The notes under the pieces: model-generated
What the model was told of the DNA's origin: nothing
Databases searched by the model: none
What the model saw: the letters and a program-made list of their open reading frames with translations, nothing else
Program-made: the position numbers and the translations under genes
Assembly: GCF_019303475.1 (NCBI RefSeq)
Contig: NZ_JABLSI010000005.1
Coordinates: 62,001 to 126,000, forward strand
Direction of reading: 5' to 3'
DNA length: 64,000 bases
Origin: Streptomyces sp. JJ38
GTDB lineage: Bacteria; Actinomycetota; Actinomycetes; Streptomycetales; Streptomycetaceae
Shown here: positions 34,865-43,753 of the stretch, piece after piece
Numbering within the stretch: position 1 is the first letter of the stretch
Layout of the letters: every line of letters begins with the position of its first letter

Positions 34865-35887
34865 TCAGGTGATCCGCAGCAGTGCGTCGTCGGCCGGCAG
34901 TCGCACATCCGTTCGGGCCTGTCGGACGGCGATGAGCAGTGCGCCGGAGAGCGGGTCGCCCGCCGGGGCGAGGACGGGGACGTCCGGCAGCCGGGCGGCG
35001 AGCTGGGCCCGCAGGGGGCCGAGCAGGGGCTCGCCCAGCCGCAGCAGCCCGCCGGTGAGCGCCACGGCCGCGCCCTCGCGCTCCGGGCACGTGGTGGCCA
35101 GCGCGTCGGCGACGTGCCCGGCGGCGGCCCGCAGGATGTCGGCCGCCACCGGATCGTCGGCGGAACAGGACGCCACCTCGGGGGCGAAGGAGGCCAGTAC
35201 GGCGGGCCGGTCGGTGCGCGGGTAGAGCTTCCGCGGCAGCTCCTCGACGGCTCCGAAGACGGCGCGAGCCCGGGCGAGCAGCGCGGCCGAGCCGCTGTCC
35301 CGGCCGTCGTGGGCCCGCAGCGCGGCCTCCAGCCCCGCCCGGCCGATCCAGGCGCCGCCGCCGCAGTCGCCCAGCAGATGCCCCCAGCCGTCGGCGCGCC
35401 GCCAGCCGCGCAGGTCCGTGCCGACGGCGACCACGCCGGTGCCCATCGCGGCCACCGCCCCCACCCGCTCGCCCAGCGCTCCGGCGTAGGCCGTCACGGC
35501 GTCGGCGGCCAGGGCGAGGTGGCGCGTGCCGAGTGCTTCCGCGAGGGCCTCCGGCAGGAGGTCCCGCAGGCCCGTCCCCAGGGACGCCATTCCGGCGGCC
35601 CCGACGCACACGGCCTCGATCCGGCCGCCGGCCCGGCCCGCATCGCTTCGCAGGCACCGGGCCGCGGCCAGAACCCGGTGCAGCAGCACCCCGGCGTCCA
35701 GCCCCTCGGGGCCGGTGGGGACGGGCGGAGCGGTGACCACGCGGCCGAGCGGTACGGGGCGGCCCGCGGTGACCTCGGTCAGCGCGACCCGCAGACCGGA
35801 GCCGCCGGAGTCGACGCCGAGTGCCAGACCGCCCGCGATGGGTGCCGCTCGTGTGACGGTCCGTCCGTCGGGCTCGAAGCTCTCCAC
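34865..35887 (-). CDS. N-acetylglucosamine kinase-like (BadF/BadG ATPase family)
   Basis: A 340-residue ASKHA-fold kinase. The phosphate-1 motif is GVDSGGSGLRVALTEV near residue 20, phosphate-2 MGTGVVAVGTDLRGW near 150, and WGHLLGDCGGGAWIGRAGLE after it. This group phosphorylates N-acetylglucosamine or related aminosugars. The GTG at 35887 is chosen because the conserved start follows shortly, but no ribosome site is evident. A weak DasR-like half-site lies upstream at 35952-35964, consistent with aminosugar control. It is divergent from ung. Confidence 0.8.
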   Translation of the reverse strand: MESFEPDGRTVTRAAPIAGGLALGVDSGGSGLRVALTEVTAGRPVPLGRVVTAPPVPTGPEGLDAGVLLHRVLAAARCLRSDAGRAGGRIEAVCVGAAGMASLGTGLRDLLPEALAEALGTRHLALAADAVTAYAGALGERVGAVAAMGTGVVAVGTDLRGWRRADGWGHLLGDCGGGAWIGRAGLEAALRAHDGRDSGSAALLARARAVFGAVEELPRKLYPRTDRPAVLASFAPEVASCSADDPVAADILRAAAGHVADALATTCPEREGAAVALTGGLLRLGEPLLGPLRAQLAARLPDVPVLAPAGDPLSGALLIAVRQARTDVRLPADDALLRIT

Positions 35888-35963
35888 GAGCAGGAGGGTA
35901 GCGCCGAGCGCGGCCCGCGCGCGCTGCTTCGGCGGGAGTTCCGGGAGTGCGGGCGTGGACCAG

Positions 35964-35969
35964 TAGAGT
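35964..35969 (+). promoter_or_regulatory. -10 box of a probable leaderless ung promoter
   Basis: TAGAGT ends 8 bases before the GTG start of ung, and no ribosome site precedes that GTG. This spacing would place the transcription start on or next to the start codon. No good -35 hexamer is visible. Confidence 0.4.
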
Positions 35970-35977
35970 GACGCGTC

Positions 35978-36655
35978 GTGGCACCACGACCCTTGCATGA
36001 AGTTGTCGAAGCAGGCTGGGCGAAGGCCCTGGAACCCGTGGGCGGGCGCATCGCCGCCATGGGGGACTTCCTCCGCGCCGAGGTCGCGGCCGGCCGTACG
36101 TACCTGCCCGCGGGGAAGAACGTCCTGCGCGCGTTTCAGCAGCCGTTCGACGAGGTCCGCGTCCTGATCGTCGGTCAGGATCCCTATCCGACGCCGGGGA
36201 TGGCGATCGGTCTGAGCTTCGCCGTCTCGCCGGAGGTGCGCTCCCTGCCCGGGAGTCTGGAGAACATCTTCCGGGAGCTGCACACGGACCTGGGTCTGCC
36301 CAGGCCGTCCAGCGGGGATCTGACGCCGTGGACGGAGCAGGGCGTGCTGCTGCTCAACCGCGCGCTGACGACGGCGCCGCGCAAGCCCGGCGCGCACCGC
36401 GGCAAGGGCTGGGAGGAGGTCACGGACCAGGCCATCCGGGCCCTGGCCGCACGCGGAAAGCCGCTGGTGGCGATTCTCTGGGGCCGGGACGCGCGCAGCC
36501 TGCGCCCGCTGCTGGGGGACGTTCCGGCGATCGAGTCCGCTCACCCCTCCCCGATGTCGGCGGACCGCGGTTTCTTCGGCTCCCGCCCGTTCAGCCGGGC
36601 CAACGAGCTGCTCGCGCGGCAGGGCGCCCAGCCCGTCGACTGGCGGCTGCCCTGA
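35978..36655 (+). CDS. ung: Uracil-DNA glycosylase
   Basis: A 225-residue family 1 UDG. The catalytic water-activating motif is GQDPYPTPG with D68, the uracil-binding segment [10 protein letters not shown] near 125, and the DNA-intercalation motif [17 protein letters not shown] starting at H189. It removes uracil that arises from cytosine deamination, a high load in a GC-rich genome. Probably transcribed as a leaderless message. Confidence 0.95.
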   Translation: MAPRPLHEVVEAGWAKALEPVGGRIAAMGDFLRAEVAAGRTYLPAGKNVLRAFQQPFDEVRVLIVGQDPYPTPGMAIGLSFAVSPEVRSLPGSLENIFRELHTDLGLPRPSSGDLTPWTEQGVLLLNRALTTAPRKPGAHRGKGWEEVTDQAIRALAARGKPLVAILWGRDARSLRPLLGDVPAIESAHPSPMSADRGFFGSRPFSRANELLARQGAQPVDWRLP

Positions 36656-36776
36656 GGCGGCGCCCCGCGAGACAGCTCACGAGACAGCGCCCCCTGAGGC
36701 CGGGCTGGACACGACGCAGTGAGCGGGCCGAGGCCCCGGGCGCGCCGAACCGCGACCGCGCCGGGCGGGGGACGGC

Positions 36777-37883
36777 TCAGGCGAGCGCGGCCCGCACGCA
36801 CAGGACGTCCGGGAGGTGGGCGGCGACCTGGTGCCAGGACTCGCCGTCGTCCGCGCTGGCGTACAGCTCACCGTTCCGGTTGCCGAAGTAGATGCCCGCG
36901 GGGTCGTTGCCGTCGGTGCACAGAGCGTCCCGGAGCACCGCGCCGTGATGCTCGGCGGTGGGCAGCCCGGCGGCCAGGCCCCTCCAGGAACGGCCCGCGT
37001 CCTCCGTCCGGTACACGCGGCAGCGGCGGCCGGCCGGTACGCGGTCGGAGTCGGCGTTGAGCGGGAAGAGGTAGGCGGTGTCGGGGCGGTGGGGGTGTGC
37101 GAGCACCGGGAAGCCGAACGTGGACGGCAAACCCGCCTCGATCGCCGACCAGCGACGGCCGCCGTCGTCGCTGCGGAAGACGCCCCAGTGGTTTTGCAGG
37201 TAGAGGCGGTCCGGGTCCACCGCGTCCCGGGCGACCTTGTGGACGCACTGCCCGAACTCCGGCTCCCGCTCGGGCAGGAAGACGGCGGACACGCCCGCGT
37301 TCGAGGCCGCCCAGCTCGCGCCGTCGTCCTCCGAGCGGTACACGCCGCCGGTGGAGACGGCGACCGTCACCCGGCGCGTGTCGCGCGGGTCCAGGAGGAC
37401 GGTGTGCAGGCCGAGCCCGCCGCCGCCGGGAGTCCACCGCTCCCGGTGGGGATGCTCCCACAGCGGGCGGACGAGCTCGAAGGACTCGCCGCCGTCCAGC
37501 GAGCGGAACAGCGCGGCGGGCTCGGTGCCGGCGTAGAAGACGTCGGGTTCGGCGGTGCTGCCCGGGGTGAGCTGCCAGAGGCGTTCCAGGGAGGCGCCGG
37601 TGTCGTCCGGGAACCTCACCGCGGGGCGGCCTGGCTCGTGCCACGAGGCGCCCAGGTCTCTCGAGGAGAACACGGACGGCCCCCAGTGCGCGCTGTCCCC
37701 GCCCACCAGCACTCGGGGACGGCCGGAGCGCGTGTCCAGCGTCAGGGCGGAAACAGCCTGGTCGGTGAAGTGCGTGCCGATCCGCTGCCAGCCGCCGCCC
37801 GGTGGGACCGGACGGGCGCCGGCCCGCCGCCGGAAGAGGAACAGGCCTTTGCGCGTGCCGACGGCCAGCAGTACGTCAGTCAT
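36777..37883 (-). CDS. BNR/sialidase-like beta-propeller protein
   Basis: A 368-residue protein made of BNR/Asp-box repeats, for example SSRDLGASWHEPG, SLDGGESFELV, SEDDGASWAASNAG, SDDGGRRWSAIEAGLP, TEDAGRSWRGLAAGLP and SADDGESWHQVAAHLPDVL. Beta-propellers of this type are found in sialidases and in photosystem-assembly-like proteins. The first residues (MTDVLLAVGTRKGLFLFR) are not a signal peptide, so it is cytoplasmic. ATG 9 bases after GGAGG. Substrate unknown. Confidence 0.85.
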   Translation of the reverse strand: MTDVLLAVGTRKGLFLFRRRAGARPVPPGGGWQRIGTHFTDQAVSALTLDTRSGRPRVLVGGDSAHWGPSVFSSRDLGASWHEPGRPAVRFPDDTGASLERLWQLTPGSTAEPDVFYAGTEPAALFRSLDGGESFELVRPLWEHPHRERWTPGGGGLGLHTVLLDPRDTRRVTVAVSTGGVYRSEDDGASWAASNAGVSAVFLPEREPEFGQCVHKVARDAVDPDRLYLQNHWGVFRSDDGGRRWSAIEAGLPSTFGFPVLAHPHRPDTAYLFPLNADSDRVPAGRRCRVYRTEDAGRSWRGLAAGLPTAEHHGAVLRDALCTDGNDPAGIYFGNRNGELYASADDGESWHQVAAHLPDVLCVRAALA

Positions 37884-38040
37884 CCGAGGACACCTCCGGG
37901 ACGCCGTTGTCCGTGCGTCTTCGGCTGCCGAAGGCGCACCGTGCGAACGCGCGGAGCGAACGCCAGTTGCGCGGCGCGAACGTGTCGTCAGTGTGCACCC
38001 GGCCACTGACAACGGCGCCCCGGGTGGGTGTCCGGGCAGG

Positions 38041-39123
38041 TCAGGCGGCGCGCCCGTACTGGACGGGGCCGGCGACGTGGTCGGCGCCGAGCTCGCGGGC
38101 CGCTCGGCGGGGCCACGAGGGCTCGCGCAGCAGCTGACGGCCCAGCAGGACCGCGTCGGCCTCGCCGCCCGCGACGATCTTCTCCGCCTGCCCCGGCTCG
38201 GTGATCAGCCCGACGGCCGCGACCGGCAGCCCGGTCTCGGACCGCACCCGCGTGGCGAAGGGGACCTGGTACCCGGGGCCGGTGGGGATGGACACGTTCG
38301 GCGCGTTGCCGCCGCTGGAGACGTCGAGCAGGTCGACGCCGTGCTGCCGCAGCAGGGCGGCGAGGCGCACGGTGTCCGCCACGGTCCAGCCGCCGGGCTC
38401 CAGCCAGTCCGTCGCGGAGACGCGGAAGAACAGGGGCAGGTCCTCGGGCCACACCGCGCGGACCGCGTCCACCACCTCCAGAGCGAAGCGGACGCGATGG
38501 TCGAAGCTGCCGCCGTAGGCGTCCGTGCGGCGGTTGCTGTGCGGGGAGAGGAACTCGCCGATGAGGTACCCGTGGGCGCCGTGGATCTCGACGACCCGGA
38601 ACCCGGCGGTCAAGGCCCGGCGTGCGGAGTCGGCGAACTGCCCGACGATCTCCTGGATCTGCTCGACGGTCAGCTCGTGCGGCACCGGGTGGTCCTCGTC
38701 GAAGGGCACGGGGCTCGGGGCCGAGGGGAGCCACCCCTCAGCGTCCGGCCCGAGAGGCGCGCCGCCGCGCCAGGGCCTGTCGGTGGAGGCCTTGCGGCCG
38801 GCGTGGGCGAGCTGGATGCCCGGCACGGTGCCCTGCTCGGTGAGGAAGTCGGCGATGCGCCGCAGTCCCGCCGTCTGCTCGTCGTTCCACAGGCCGAGGT
38901 CGGCGGGGCTGATGCGGCCCTCGGGGCTGACGCCCGTGGCCTCCAGGAGGATGAGGCCCGTCCCGCCCGTGGCGCGGGCGGCGTAGTGGGCGAAGTGCCA
39001 GTCGCCCGCCACGGACGTCAGTGGGCCCTGGGACGGGGCCGAGTACTGGCACATCGGAGCCATCCAGACCCGGTTCGGGATGGTGAGGGAACGCAGGGTG
39101 CAGGGCTCGAACAGGGCGCTCAC
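38041..39123 (-). CDS. Old yellow enzyme-type NADH:flavin oxidoreductase (YqjM-like)
   Basis: A 360-residue FMN-dependent TIM-barrel ene-reductase. Near the start APMCQYSA carries the redox-tuning cysteine of class III (YqjM) enzymes. The substrate histidines are in VVEIHGAHGYLIGEFLSPHS and the FMN-phosphate end is near AVLLGRQLLREPSWP. It reduces activated C=C bonds or electrophiles. GTG start after TGAGGAG. Divergent from the ArsR-type regulator, with a consensus TTGACA promoter between them, so it is probably its target. Confidence 0.9.
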   Translation of the reverse strand: MSALFEPCTLRSLTIPNRVWMAPMCQYSAPSQGPLTSVAGDWHFAHYAARATGGTGLILLEATGVSPEGRISPADLGLWNDEQTAGLRRIADFLTEQGTVPGIQLAHAGRKASTDRPWRGGAPLGPDAEGWLPSAPSPVPFDEDHPVPHELTVEQIQEIVGQFADSARRALTAGFRVVEIHGAHGYLIGEFLSPHSNRRTDAYGGSFDHRVRFALEVVDAVRAVWPEDLPLFFRVSATDWLEPGGWTVADTVRLAALLRQHGVDLLDVSSGGNAPNVSIPTGPGYQVPFATRVRSETGLPVAAVGLITEPGQAEKIVAGGEADAVLLGRQLLREPSWPRRAARELGADHVAGPVQYGRAA

Positions 39124-39167
39124 GAAGACTCCTCAGGGGCGGTGTCGCGCTGGGTGGGCGCTCATAC

Positions 39168-39218
39168 GATAGTCGTCGTAGTACGTTAGATGTCAAACTA
39201 CGATGGATCTCGTACTAT
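39168..39218. promoter_or_regulatory. Divergent promoters and operators of the oxidoreductase and ArsR gene
   Basis: Minus strand: TTGACA (39191-39196), 17-base spacer, ACTATC (39168-39173) for the oxidoreductase. Plus strand: TACTAT (39213-39218) ends 6 bases before the regulator GTG. Inverted repeats TCGTAGT/AACTACGA (about 39175-39203) and TAGTACG/CGTACTA (about 39179-39217) overlap these boxes and are likely regulator sites. Confidence 0.65.
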
Positions 39219-39224
39219 GGAGAC

Positions 39225-39584
39225 GTGACACCGACTTCCTCCCCGCCCTCAGCCGGCCGCGAGCTGGACCACCCGGACCGTACGGAGATCCGGCTGGAGC
39301 ACGTGCTGCACGCCTTCGCCGATCCGATGCGGCTGGCCGTCGTCCGCCAGCTGGCGGACGGCCTGGCGGAGCAGCCCTGCTCCGCGCTGGAGCTGCCGGT
39401 GACCAAGTCCACCAGCACGCACCACTTCCGCGTCCTGCGGGAGAGCGGGGTGATCCGCCAGACCTACCGGGGCACCGCCAAGCTCAACCGGCTGCGCCGC
39501 GACGACCTGGACGCGCTTTTCCCGGGCCTCCTCGACAGCGTGCTGGCGGCCGCCGCCGGATCCAACCCGCCGCGGGACGCCTGA
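39225..39584 (+). CDS. ArsR-type winged-helix regulator
   Basis: A 119-residue helix-turn-helix protein: VLHAFADPMRLAVVRQLADG, the recognition helix in VTKSTSTHHFRVLRESGVI, and the wing QTYRGTAKLNRLRRDD. No metal-binding cysteine cluster is seen; the only Cys is in AEQPCSALEL. It therefore likely senses an electrophile or other ligand and controls the divergent ene-reductase. Its mRNA is probably leaderless, since TACTAT lies 6 bases before the GTG. Confidence 0.85.
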   Translation: MTPTSSPPSAGRELDHPDRTEIRLEHVLHAFADPMRLAVVRQLADGLAEQPCSALELPVTKSTSTHHFRVLRESGVIRQTYRGTAKLNRLRRDDLDALFPGLLDSVLAAAAGSNPPRDA

Positions 39585-39596
39585 GCGGACGCGCCG

Positions 39597-40964
39597 TCAG
39601 GCGCTCTGCCGGGCCGCCCGCAGCAGCCCGTCCCAGTCGGGGATCTTCACGGTGGTACGGGCCAGGGTGCTCCCGAGCCGCGCCTCCGCGGCCTCGATGC
39701 CCAGCCAGCCCGACCACGGCACCGGATGACGCCCTCCCGCGCTCAGCCGCACGAGCGGGTCCTGCCCGGCGACGGGGCGGGCGGCGAGGGCCTCGGCGTC
39801 GGCCATCAGAGCCGTCACCGTCTCTTTGGCGCACGGCCGGTTGGTGCCGATCACGCCGGTGGGGCCGCGCTTGATCCACCCGGCCACGTACTCGCCCGGA
39901 GAGGGGGCACCGTCCCGGAGCACCCGGCCGCTCTCGTTGGGGACGGTGCCGCTCGCCGCGTCGAAGGGCAGCCCCGTGAGGGGCACGCCCCGGTATCCCA
40001 CCGAACGCAGCACCCACTGGGCCTCGACGTCCTCGAACTCGCCGGTGCCGGTCACCCCGCCGTGCCCGTCCGGGGCGGTGCGCTCGAAACGCACGGCGCG
40101 CACCGCGCCGCCCTCGGTGCCGAGAATCTCCACCGGTCGCAGGAAGAAACGCAGGTCGATCCGCGAGCCGGAGGGGAGCGCCGCCGGGTCGTCCGGCCGG
40201 CTCCAGCCCTCCAGCACCGCCAGATTCCGGCGCGCCGCGGCCGGCAGCTCCCCGGGGTCGCCGAGGGCGGGGTCGCGAGCCAGTTCCGACGCGTGTGCCG
40301 TGGTCCGCACGCCGGGCAGCGTGCCCAGCTCCCTCAGCTCCTTGGTGGTGAACTTGGCCTGTGAGGGGCCGCGCCTCCCGACCACGTGCACCGTCCGGAC
40401 CGGCCCGGTGGCGAGGGCGTCCAACGGTGTCTGCGGCATGTCCGTGGTGTGCAGCTCGGCCGCTCCGCGGACCAGCATCCTGGCCACATCCACGGCCACG
40501 TTGCCGACGCCGATCACCACGACCGAGCGGGCGGTGAGCGGGAAGCCGTCCCGGGCGTCCGGGTGTCCGCTGTACCAGGAGACGAAGTCCGTCGCCGAGC
40601 AGCTGCCGTCCAGGTCCTCTCCGGGGATGCCGAGCCGCCGGTCGGTGGCCGCGCCGACGCAGTACACCACGGCGTGGTACAGCTGACGCAGCTCCTCGGG
40701 CGCGACGCCACCCTCGCCGACGGGCACGTTCCCGATGAACCGCACCCGCGGATCCTCCAGCACGCGCCGCAGGTTGGTCTGGAGCGACTTGATCTTCTCG
40801 TGGTCGGGTGCCACGCCGTAACGGACGAGGCCGTAGGGGCACGGCAGCCGGTCCAGGACATCCACCGCGAGCGTGGACGTGGGGTCCTGGTCCAGCAGTG
40901 CCTGCACGGTGTAGACACCACTGGGACCCGAGCCGACGACGGCAACGCGCTGGAGAGCACTCAC
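39597..40964 (-). CDS. FprA-like ferredoxin/adrenodoxin NADP+ reductase
   Basis: A 455-residue flavoprotein. The FAD site is VAVVGSGPSGVYTVQALL at the N-terminus, then PCPYGLVRYGVAPDHEKIKS, the NADPH site VVVIGVGNVAVDVARML near residue 150 and the C-terminal GYRGVPLTGLPFD and GWIKRGPTGVIGTNRP. This is the mycobacterial FprA/adrenodoxin reductase type that hands electrons from NADPH to ferredoxins, often for cytochromes P450. GTG start after AAGGGAG. Confidence 0.9.
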   Translation of the reverse strand: MSALQRVAVVGSGPSGVYTVQALLDQDPTSTLAVDVLDRLPCPYGLVRYGVAPDHEKIKSLQTNLRRVLEDPRVRFIGNVPVGEGGVAPEELRQLYHAVVYCVGAATDRRLGIPGEDLDGSCSATDFVSWYSGHPDARDGFPLTARSVVVIGVGNVAVDVARMLVRGAAELHTTDMPQTPLDALATGPVRTVHVVGRRGPSQAKFTTKELRELGTLPGVRTTAHASELARDPALGDPGELPAAARRNLAVLEGWSRPDDPAALPSGSRIDLRFFLRPVEILGTEGGAVRAVRFERTAPDGHGGVTGTGEFEDVEAQWVLRSVGYRGVPLTGLPFDAASGTVPNESGRVLRDGAPSPGEYVAGWIKRGPTGVIGTNRPCAKETVTALMADAEALAARPVAGQDPLVRLSAGGRHPVPWSGWLGIEAAEARLGSTLARTTVKIPDWDGLLRAARQSA

Positions 40965-41132
40965 GGCCGCGGTCTCCCTTCGCCTGGATACCTCCAGCAT
41001 GGCACCGCGAAGGGCCGGACGGGAGACCGCTCGCGGCGCGGGAAACGGGCTTCGAGGCTCCGTTGCGGCCCGCTCCACCGGAATGTGGGCGCGCTTCGTG
41101 CAGGTCGGGCACGCGCCGCGGAGAGCCGCTGA

Positions 41133-41867
41133 CTACCGCCCGGGTGTGGCCTGTGGAGGGCCGTCGGGGCCGTCGGGGCCGTCGGGGCCGTCGGGGGCGC
41201 CCGGTTCCCCGCAGCGGCAGTCGCCGCGCACCAGCCGCAGCGGGCGGGACCCGCCCGGAGGTTCGTCGCCCGGGGGGTATCCGAGCCGCCAGTCCAGCCC
41301 GTACCGGCTGAACAGCTCGGCACGCAGCCGGGGCAGGGGCATCGGGATGCCGGGCAGCAGCGCGGCGACGACGGCGCCCATCAACAGGGCGCGCAGCAGC
41401 GGGTAGTCGGTGTCCAGGTCCGTCGAGCCGTAGCTCTCCATCGCACGGCGCAGCTCGGCCGCCAGCCGCTGCTGCTCCTCGCACTGGACGAAGCCCTCCT
41501 GCTGGAGTATGCCCGCCATGTGCGTCCGCATCAGGGTGGTATGCGTGCGGGTGAGCCCGAGGATGGCGTCGATCGCCCGCGCGAGCATCTCGCGGCCCGC
41601 GTCGGGACCGCTCGGTCGCGGCTCCGCGTCCAGGGCCGCGCTGAGCGTGCGGTGCATCAGGCGGTGCACGGCGGACTGGAGAAGCTGACGCTTGCCGGGG
41701 AAGTAGTACGAGATCAGCCCGCGCGCGGCTCCGGCCCGGCCCGCGATGTCGCCGAGCGTGGTGGCCTCGTAACCCCGATCGCCGACCAGCTCCACCGTCG
41801 CCTGGAGCAGCCGCTCGCGCGAGCGTCGGCGCAATTCTTCGTTGACCGAAGCGCTCCGAGGGGACAT
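41133..41867 (-). CDS. TetR-family regulator with Asp-Gly-Pro repeat tail
   Basis: A 244-residue TetR regulator. The N-terminal HTH is LLQATVELVGDRGYEATTLG, AARGLISYYFPGKRQLLQSA. The C-terminal ligand domain is longer than usual and ends with a low-complexity tail made of DGP repeats (9-base DNA repeat). The ATG follows AGGAG at 7 bases. A palindrome just downstream of its -10 box suggests autoregulation. Confidence 0.88.
   Translation of the reverse strand: MSPRSASVNEELRRRSRERLLQATVELVGDRGYEATTLGDIAGRAGAARGLISYYFPGKRQLLQSAVHRLMHRTLSAALDAEPRPSGPDAGREMLARAIDAILGLTRTHTTLMRTHMAGILQQEGFVQCEEQQRLAAELRRAMESYGSTDLDTDYPLLRALLMGAVVAALLPGIPMPLPRLRAELFSRYGLDWRLGYPPGDEPPGGSRPLRLVRGDCRCGEPGAPDGPDGPDGPDGPPQATPGR
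41161..41196. repeat. Four tandem copies of a 9-base repeat
   Basis: The unit CCGTCGGGG is repeated exactly four times. On the minus strand it encodes the PDG/DGP repeats at the C-terminus of the TetR protein. Copy number is likely variable between strains. Confidence 0.9.
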
Positions 41868-41887
41868 CCTGTAACTCCTGCGTTGAC

Positions 41888-41905
41888 TGGCTCCCAGCCA
41901 ATATA
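41888..41905 (-). promoter_or_regulatory. tetR -10 box and adjoining palindrome
   Basis: On the minus strand TATATT (41900-41905) is followed directly by TGGCTGGGAGCCA (41888-41900), a 5-base inverted repeat with a 3-base centre. This would put the operator across the transcription start of the TetR gene. No clear -35 box. Confidence 0.5.
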
Positions 41906-42094
41906 CTCAGCCAGGTGCGGGAGCATGCCTGGTCGGGTCTGCTCCCAGGGGGTTGGTCTCGGGCGACGCGGGGGATCGCCCGAGACCGGCCCCCGTCTTT
42001 CGTGTGGTCGTCGAGTGCCGCCGGGGCTTCCGCCCGGCTTTCCGTCGCCGCCCCACCACCGCCATCCGCCGTGGCGCTGCCGCTCAGCCGGGCC

Positions 42095-43048
42095 TCAGCC
42101 CAGTGCCCGCAGCCCGGGCACGAACGTCACCAGCAACGGGACGACGGGGATCAGCGAGGCCAGCGCGCTCACCCGGATCCGCCGGGCCACCGAGAGCCGC
42201 TCGGCAGGGCCGAGCAGCCGGTTCACCCGGTGCGGCAGGTGGTCGTGGTGTTCGGGCCCGCCGGAGCCGCCGGCGGTGAACACGCCCCGGTCCTCGTTGA
42301 GGCCCACCAGCGCCAGCGCGGTGGTCAGCCGCCCGCAGCGGCGGGACGCCACATCGTCGGCCGCCAGCTCCACCAGCCGGTGCATCTGCTGCCGGAAGGC
42401 CCGGTAGACGGGGACCCGGGGAAAGGCGGAGGCGAGTGCCGAGGAGCAGTACAGCAACCAGTCGTGCCGGGCCCGCACGTGACCCTCCTCGTGAGCGAGG
42501 ACGGCGGCCAGCTGCCGCCCCTCGAGACGCCTCAGGGCCCCTGTCGTGACCACCAGCCGGGGGTCCGTGCCGGGCAGCCACCAGGCGTCGGGCCGCTCGG
42601 CCTCCAGCACCGTCAGCTGTCCGCCGCCGCTCTCCTCCTCACCCGGCAGCCGCGGCGAGCGGGTGCGCAGCTCCGCGCGTCGGGCGCGGCGGGCCGCCCG
42701 GGCGCCGAGCACCTCGCGCGTGAGCATCGCCGCCGTCCAGGCGCCGCACGCGAAGAGGGTGATGGCCAGCGCCGCCGCCCACGGGTCGCCCTCGCCGGAG
42801 AGCGCGTACGCCTCGATCACCTGCTGCGGGGCGGGAGCGAACACGTGCCCCCTGACTGCCTGCCAGGCCTCGGCGCCGCACAGGGCCATGGCCAGGACGC
42901 AGCACAGGAGGACGGCCGCCACGACGCACTGCCACACCCACAGGGCGAGCACGGGTTCACGGTCGGCCCAGGAACTGCGGGCGAGGAGCCGCGGAGCCAG
43001 GGCCGCGGTCAGACCACCCAGCAGGATGAGCGCGAGCGCGACCGTCAT
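42095..43048 (-). CDS. M56-family membrane metallopeptidase
   Basis: A 317-residue membrane protease of the BlaR1/MecR1 type. It has N-terminal helices (1-60), a central pair around residue 100, and the zinc motif AHEEGHVRARHDWL (HExxH near residue 183), with the third ligand region in VELAADDVASRR. No penicillin-sensor domain is attached. Such genes usually sit next to a BlaI-type repressor in streptomycetes; none is adjacent here. Confidence 0.85.
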   Translation of the reverse strand: MTVALALILLGGLTAALAPRLLARSSWADREPVLALWVWQCVVAAVLLCCVLAMALCGAEAWQAVRGHVFAPAPQQVIEAYALSGEGDPWAAALAITLFACGAWTAAMLTREVLGARAARRARRAELRTRSPRLPGEEESGGGQLTVLEAERPDAWWLPGTDPRLVVTTGALRRLEGRQLAAVLAHEEGHVRARHDWLLYCSSALASAFPRVPVYRAFRQQMHRLVELAADDVASRRCGRLTTALALVGLNEDRGVFTAGGSGGPEHHDHLPHRVNRLLGPAERLSVARRIRVSALASLIPVVPLLVTFVPGLRALG

Positions 43049-43131
43049 GGGCACAGGGTAAGACCGCGCACTACCGCTCGGTACGTCGGTGTCCCCGAAG
43101 TGACGTACACCTCACGGGCTCTGGCGGCCTC

Positions 43132-43656
43132 TCACCCCAGCACCATGGCGCACATGGCCACCGTGAGCATCAGCCGGCAGGCCTCCGCCACCTCGGCCGT
43201 GCCCGACCCCGGCCGACCGGCGGGGGCCGGCAGCAGCCGGACGCCGCCGAGCACGGCCCGGGCGCAGAAGTAGGCCAGCAGCGCACCGGCGACCGCGGGC
43301 GGGCCGCCGCCGTGCCCCGAGCCGAGCGGCAGCATCAGCCAGGCCATCGCGGCGGCCTCGATCAGATGGTGGAACTGGTGCGGGGCGCCCCGCAGCCCCA
43401 GCGTGAGCGCCCACAGGGCGAGGGCGCCGAAAACGGCGACGTGGGCGGCGTCGGGCAGCACGCCGCCCGGTATCGCCATCAGGGCCATCGCGAACCCCAT
43501 CACCGCCTCGGCGGCGGCGGCCTCCGCGGGGCGCCGGCCGGCCTGCCGGGCGCCGGCCCGCACCGCCTGCCGGGCGCGGGCGAGGCAGAGGGCCCCTGCG
43601 AGCGCGCAGACGCCGGCCAGCAGCCAGCCGACCTGTGCCGGGACGTGCATGCCCAC
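43132..43656 (-). CDS. DUF5134 membrane protein
   Basis: A 174-residue membrane protein with about five helices. It opens HVPAQVGWLLAGVCALAGAL and ends with an EVAEACRLMLTVAMCAMVLG helix; His residues sit in the loop PHQFHHLIEAAAMAWLML. DUF5134 genes commonly accompany M56 proteases, as here. GTG at 43656 with GGAGG five bases ahead is preferred over the ATG two codons later. Confidence 0.75.
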   Translation of the reverse strand: MGMHVPAQVGWLLAGVCALAGALCLARARQAVRAGARQAGRRPAEAAAAEAVMGFAMALMAIPGGVLPDAAHVAVFGALALWALTLGLRGAPHQFHHLIEAAAMAWLMLPLGSGHGGGPPAVAGALLAYFCARAVLGGVRLLPAPAGRPGSGTAEVAEACRLMLTVAMCAMVLG

Positions 43657-43753
43657 CGCTCCCTCCCGTCCCGGGGAGGCTGCCCGGCGCCGGAGCGGCG
43701 CACAGGGGGCGCACCGGCGCAGAGGGGGTGCTGGGCGGGAACGGCAGGCGGCG

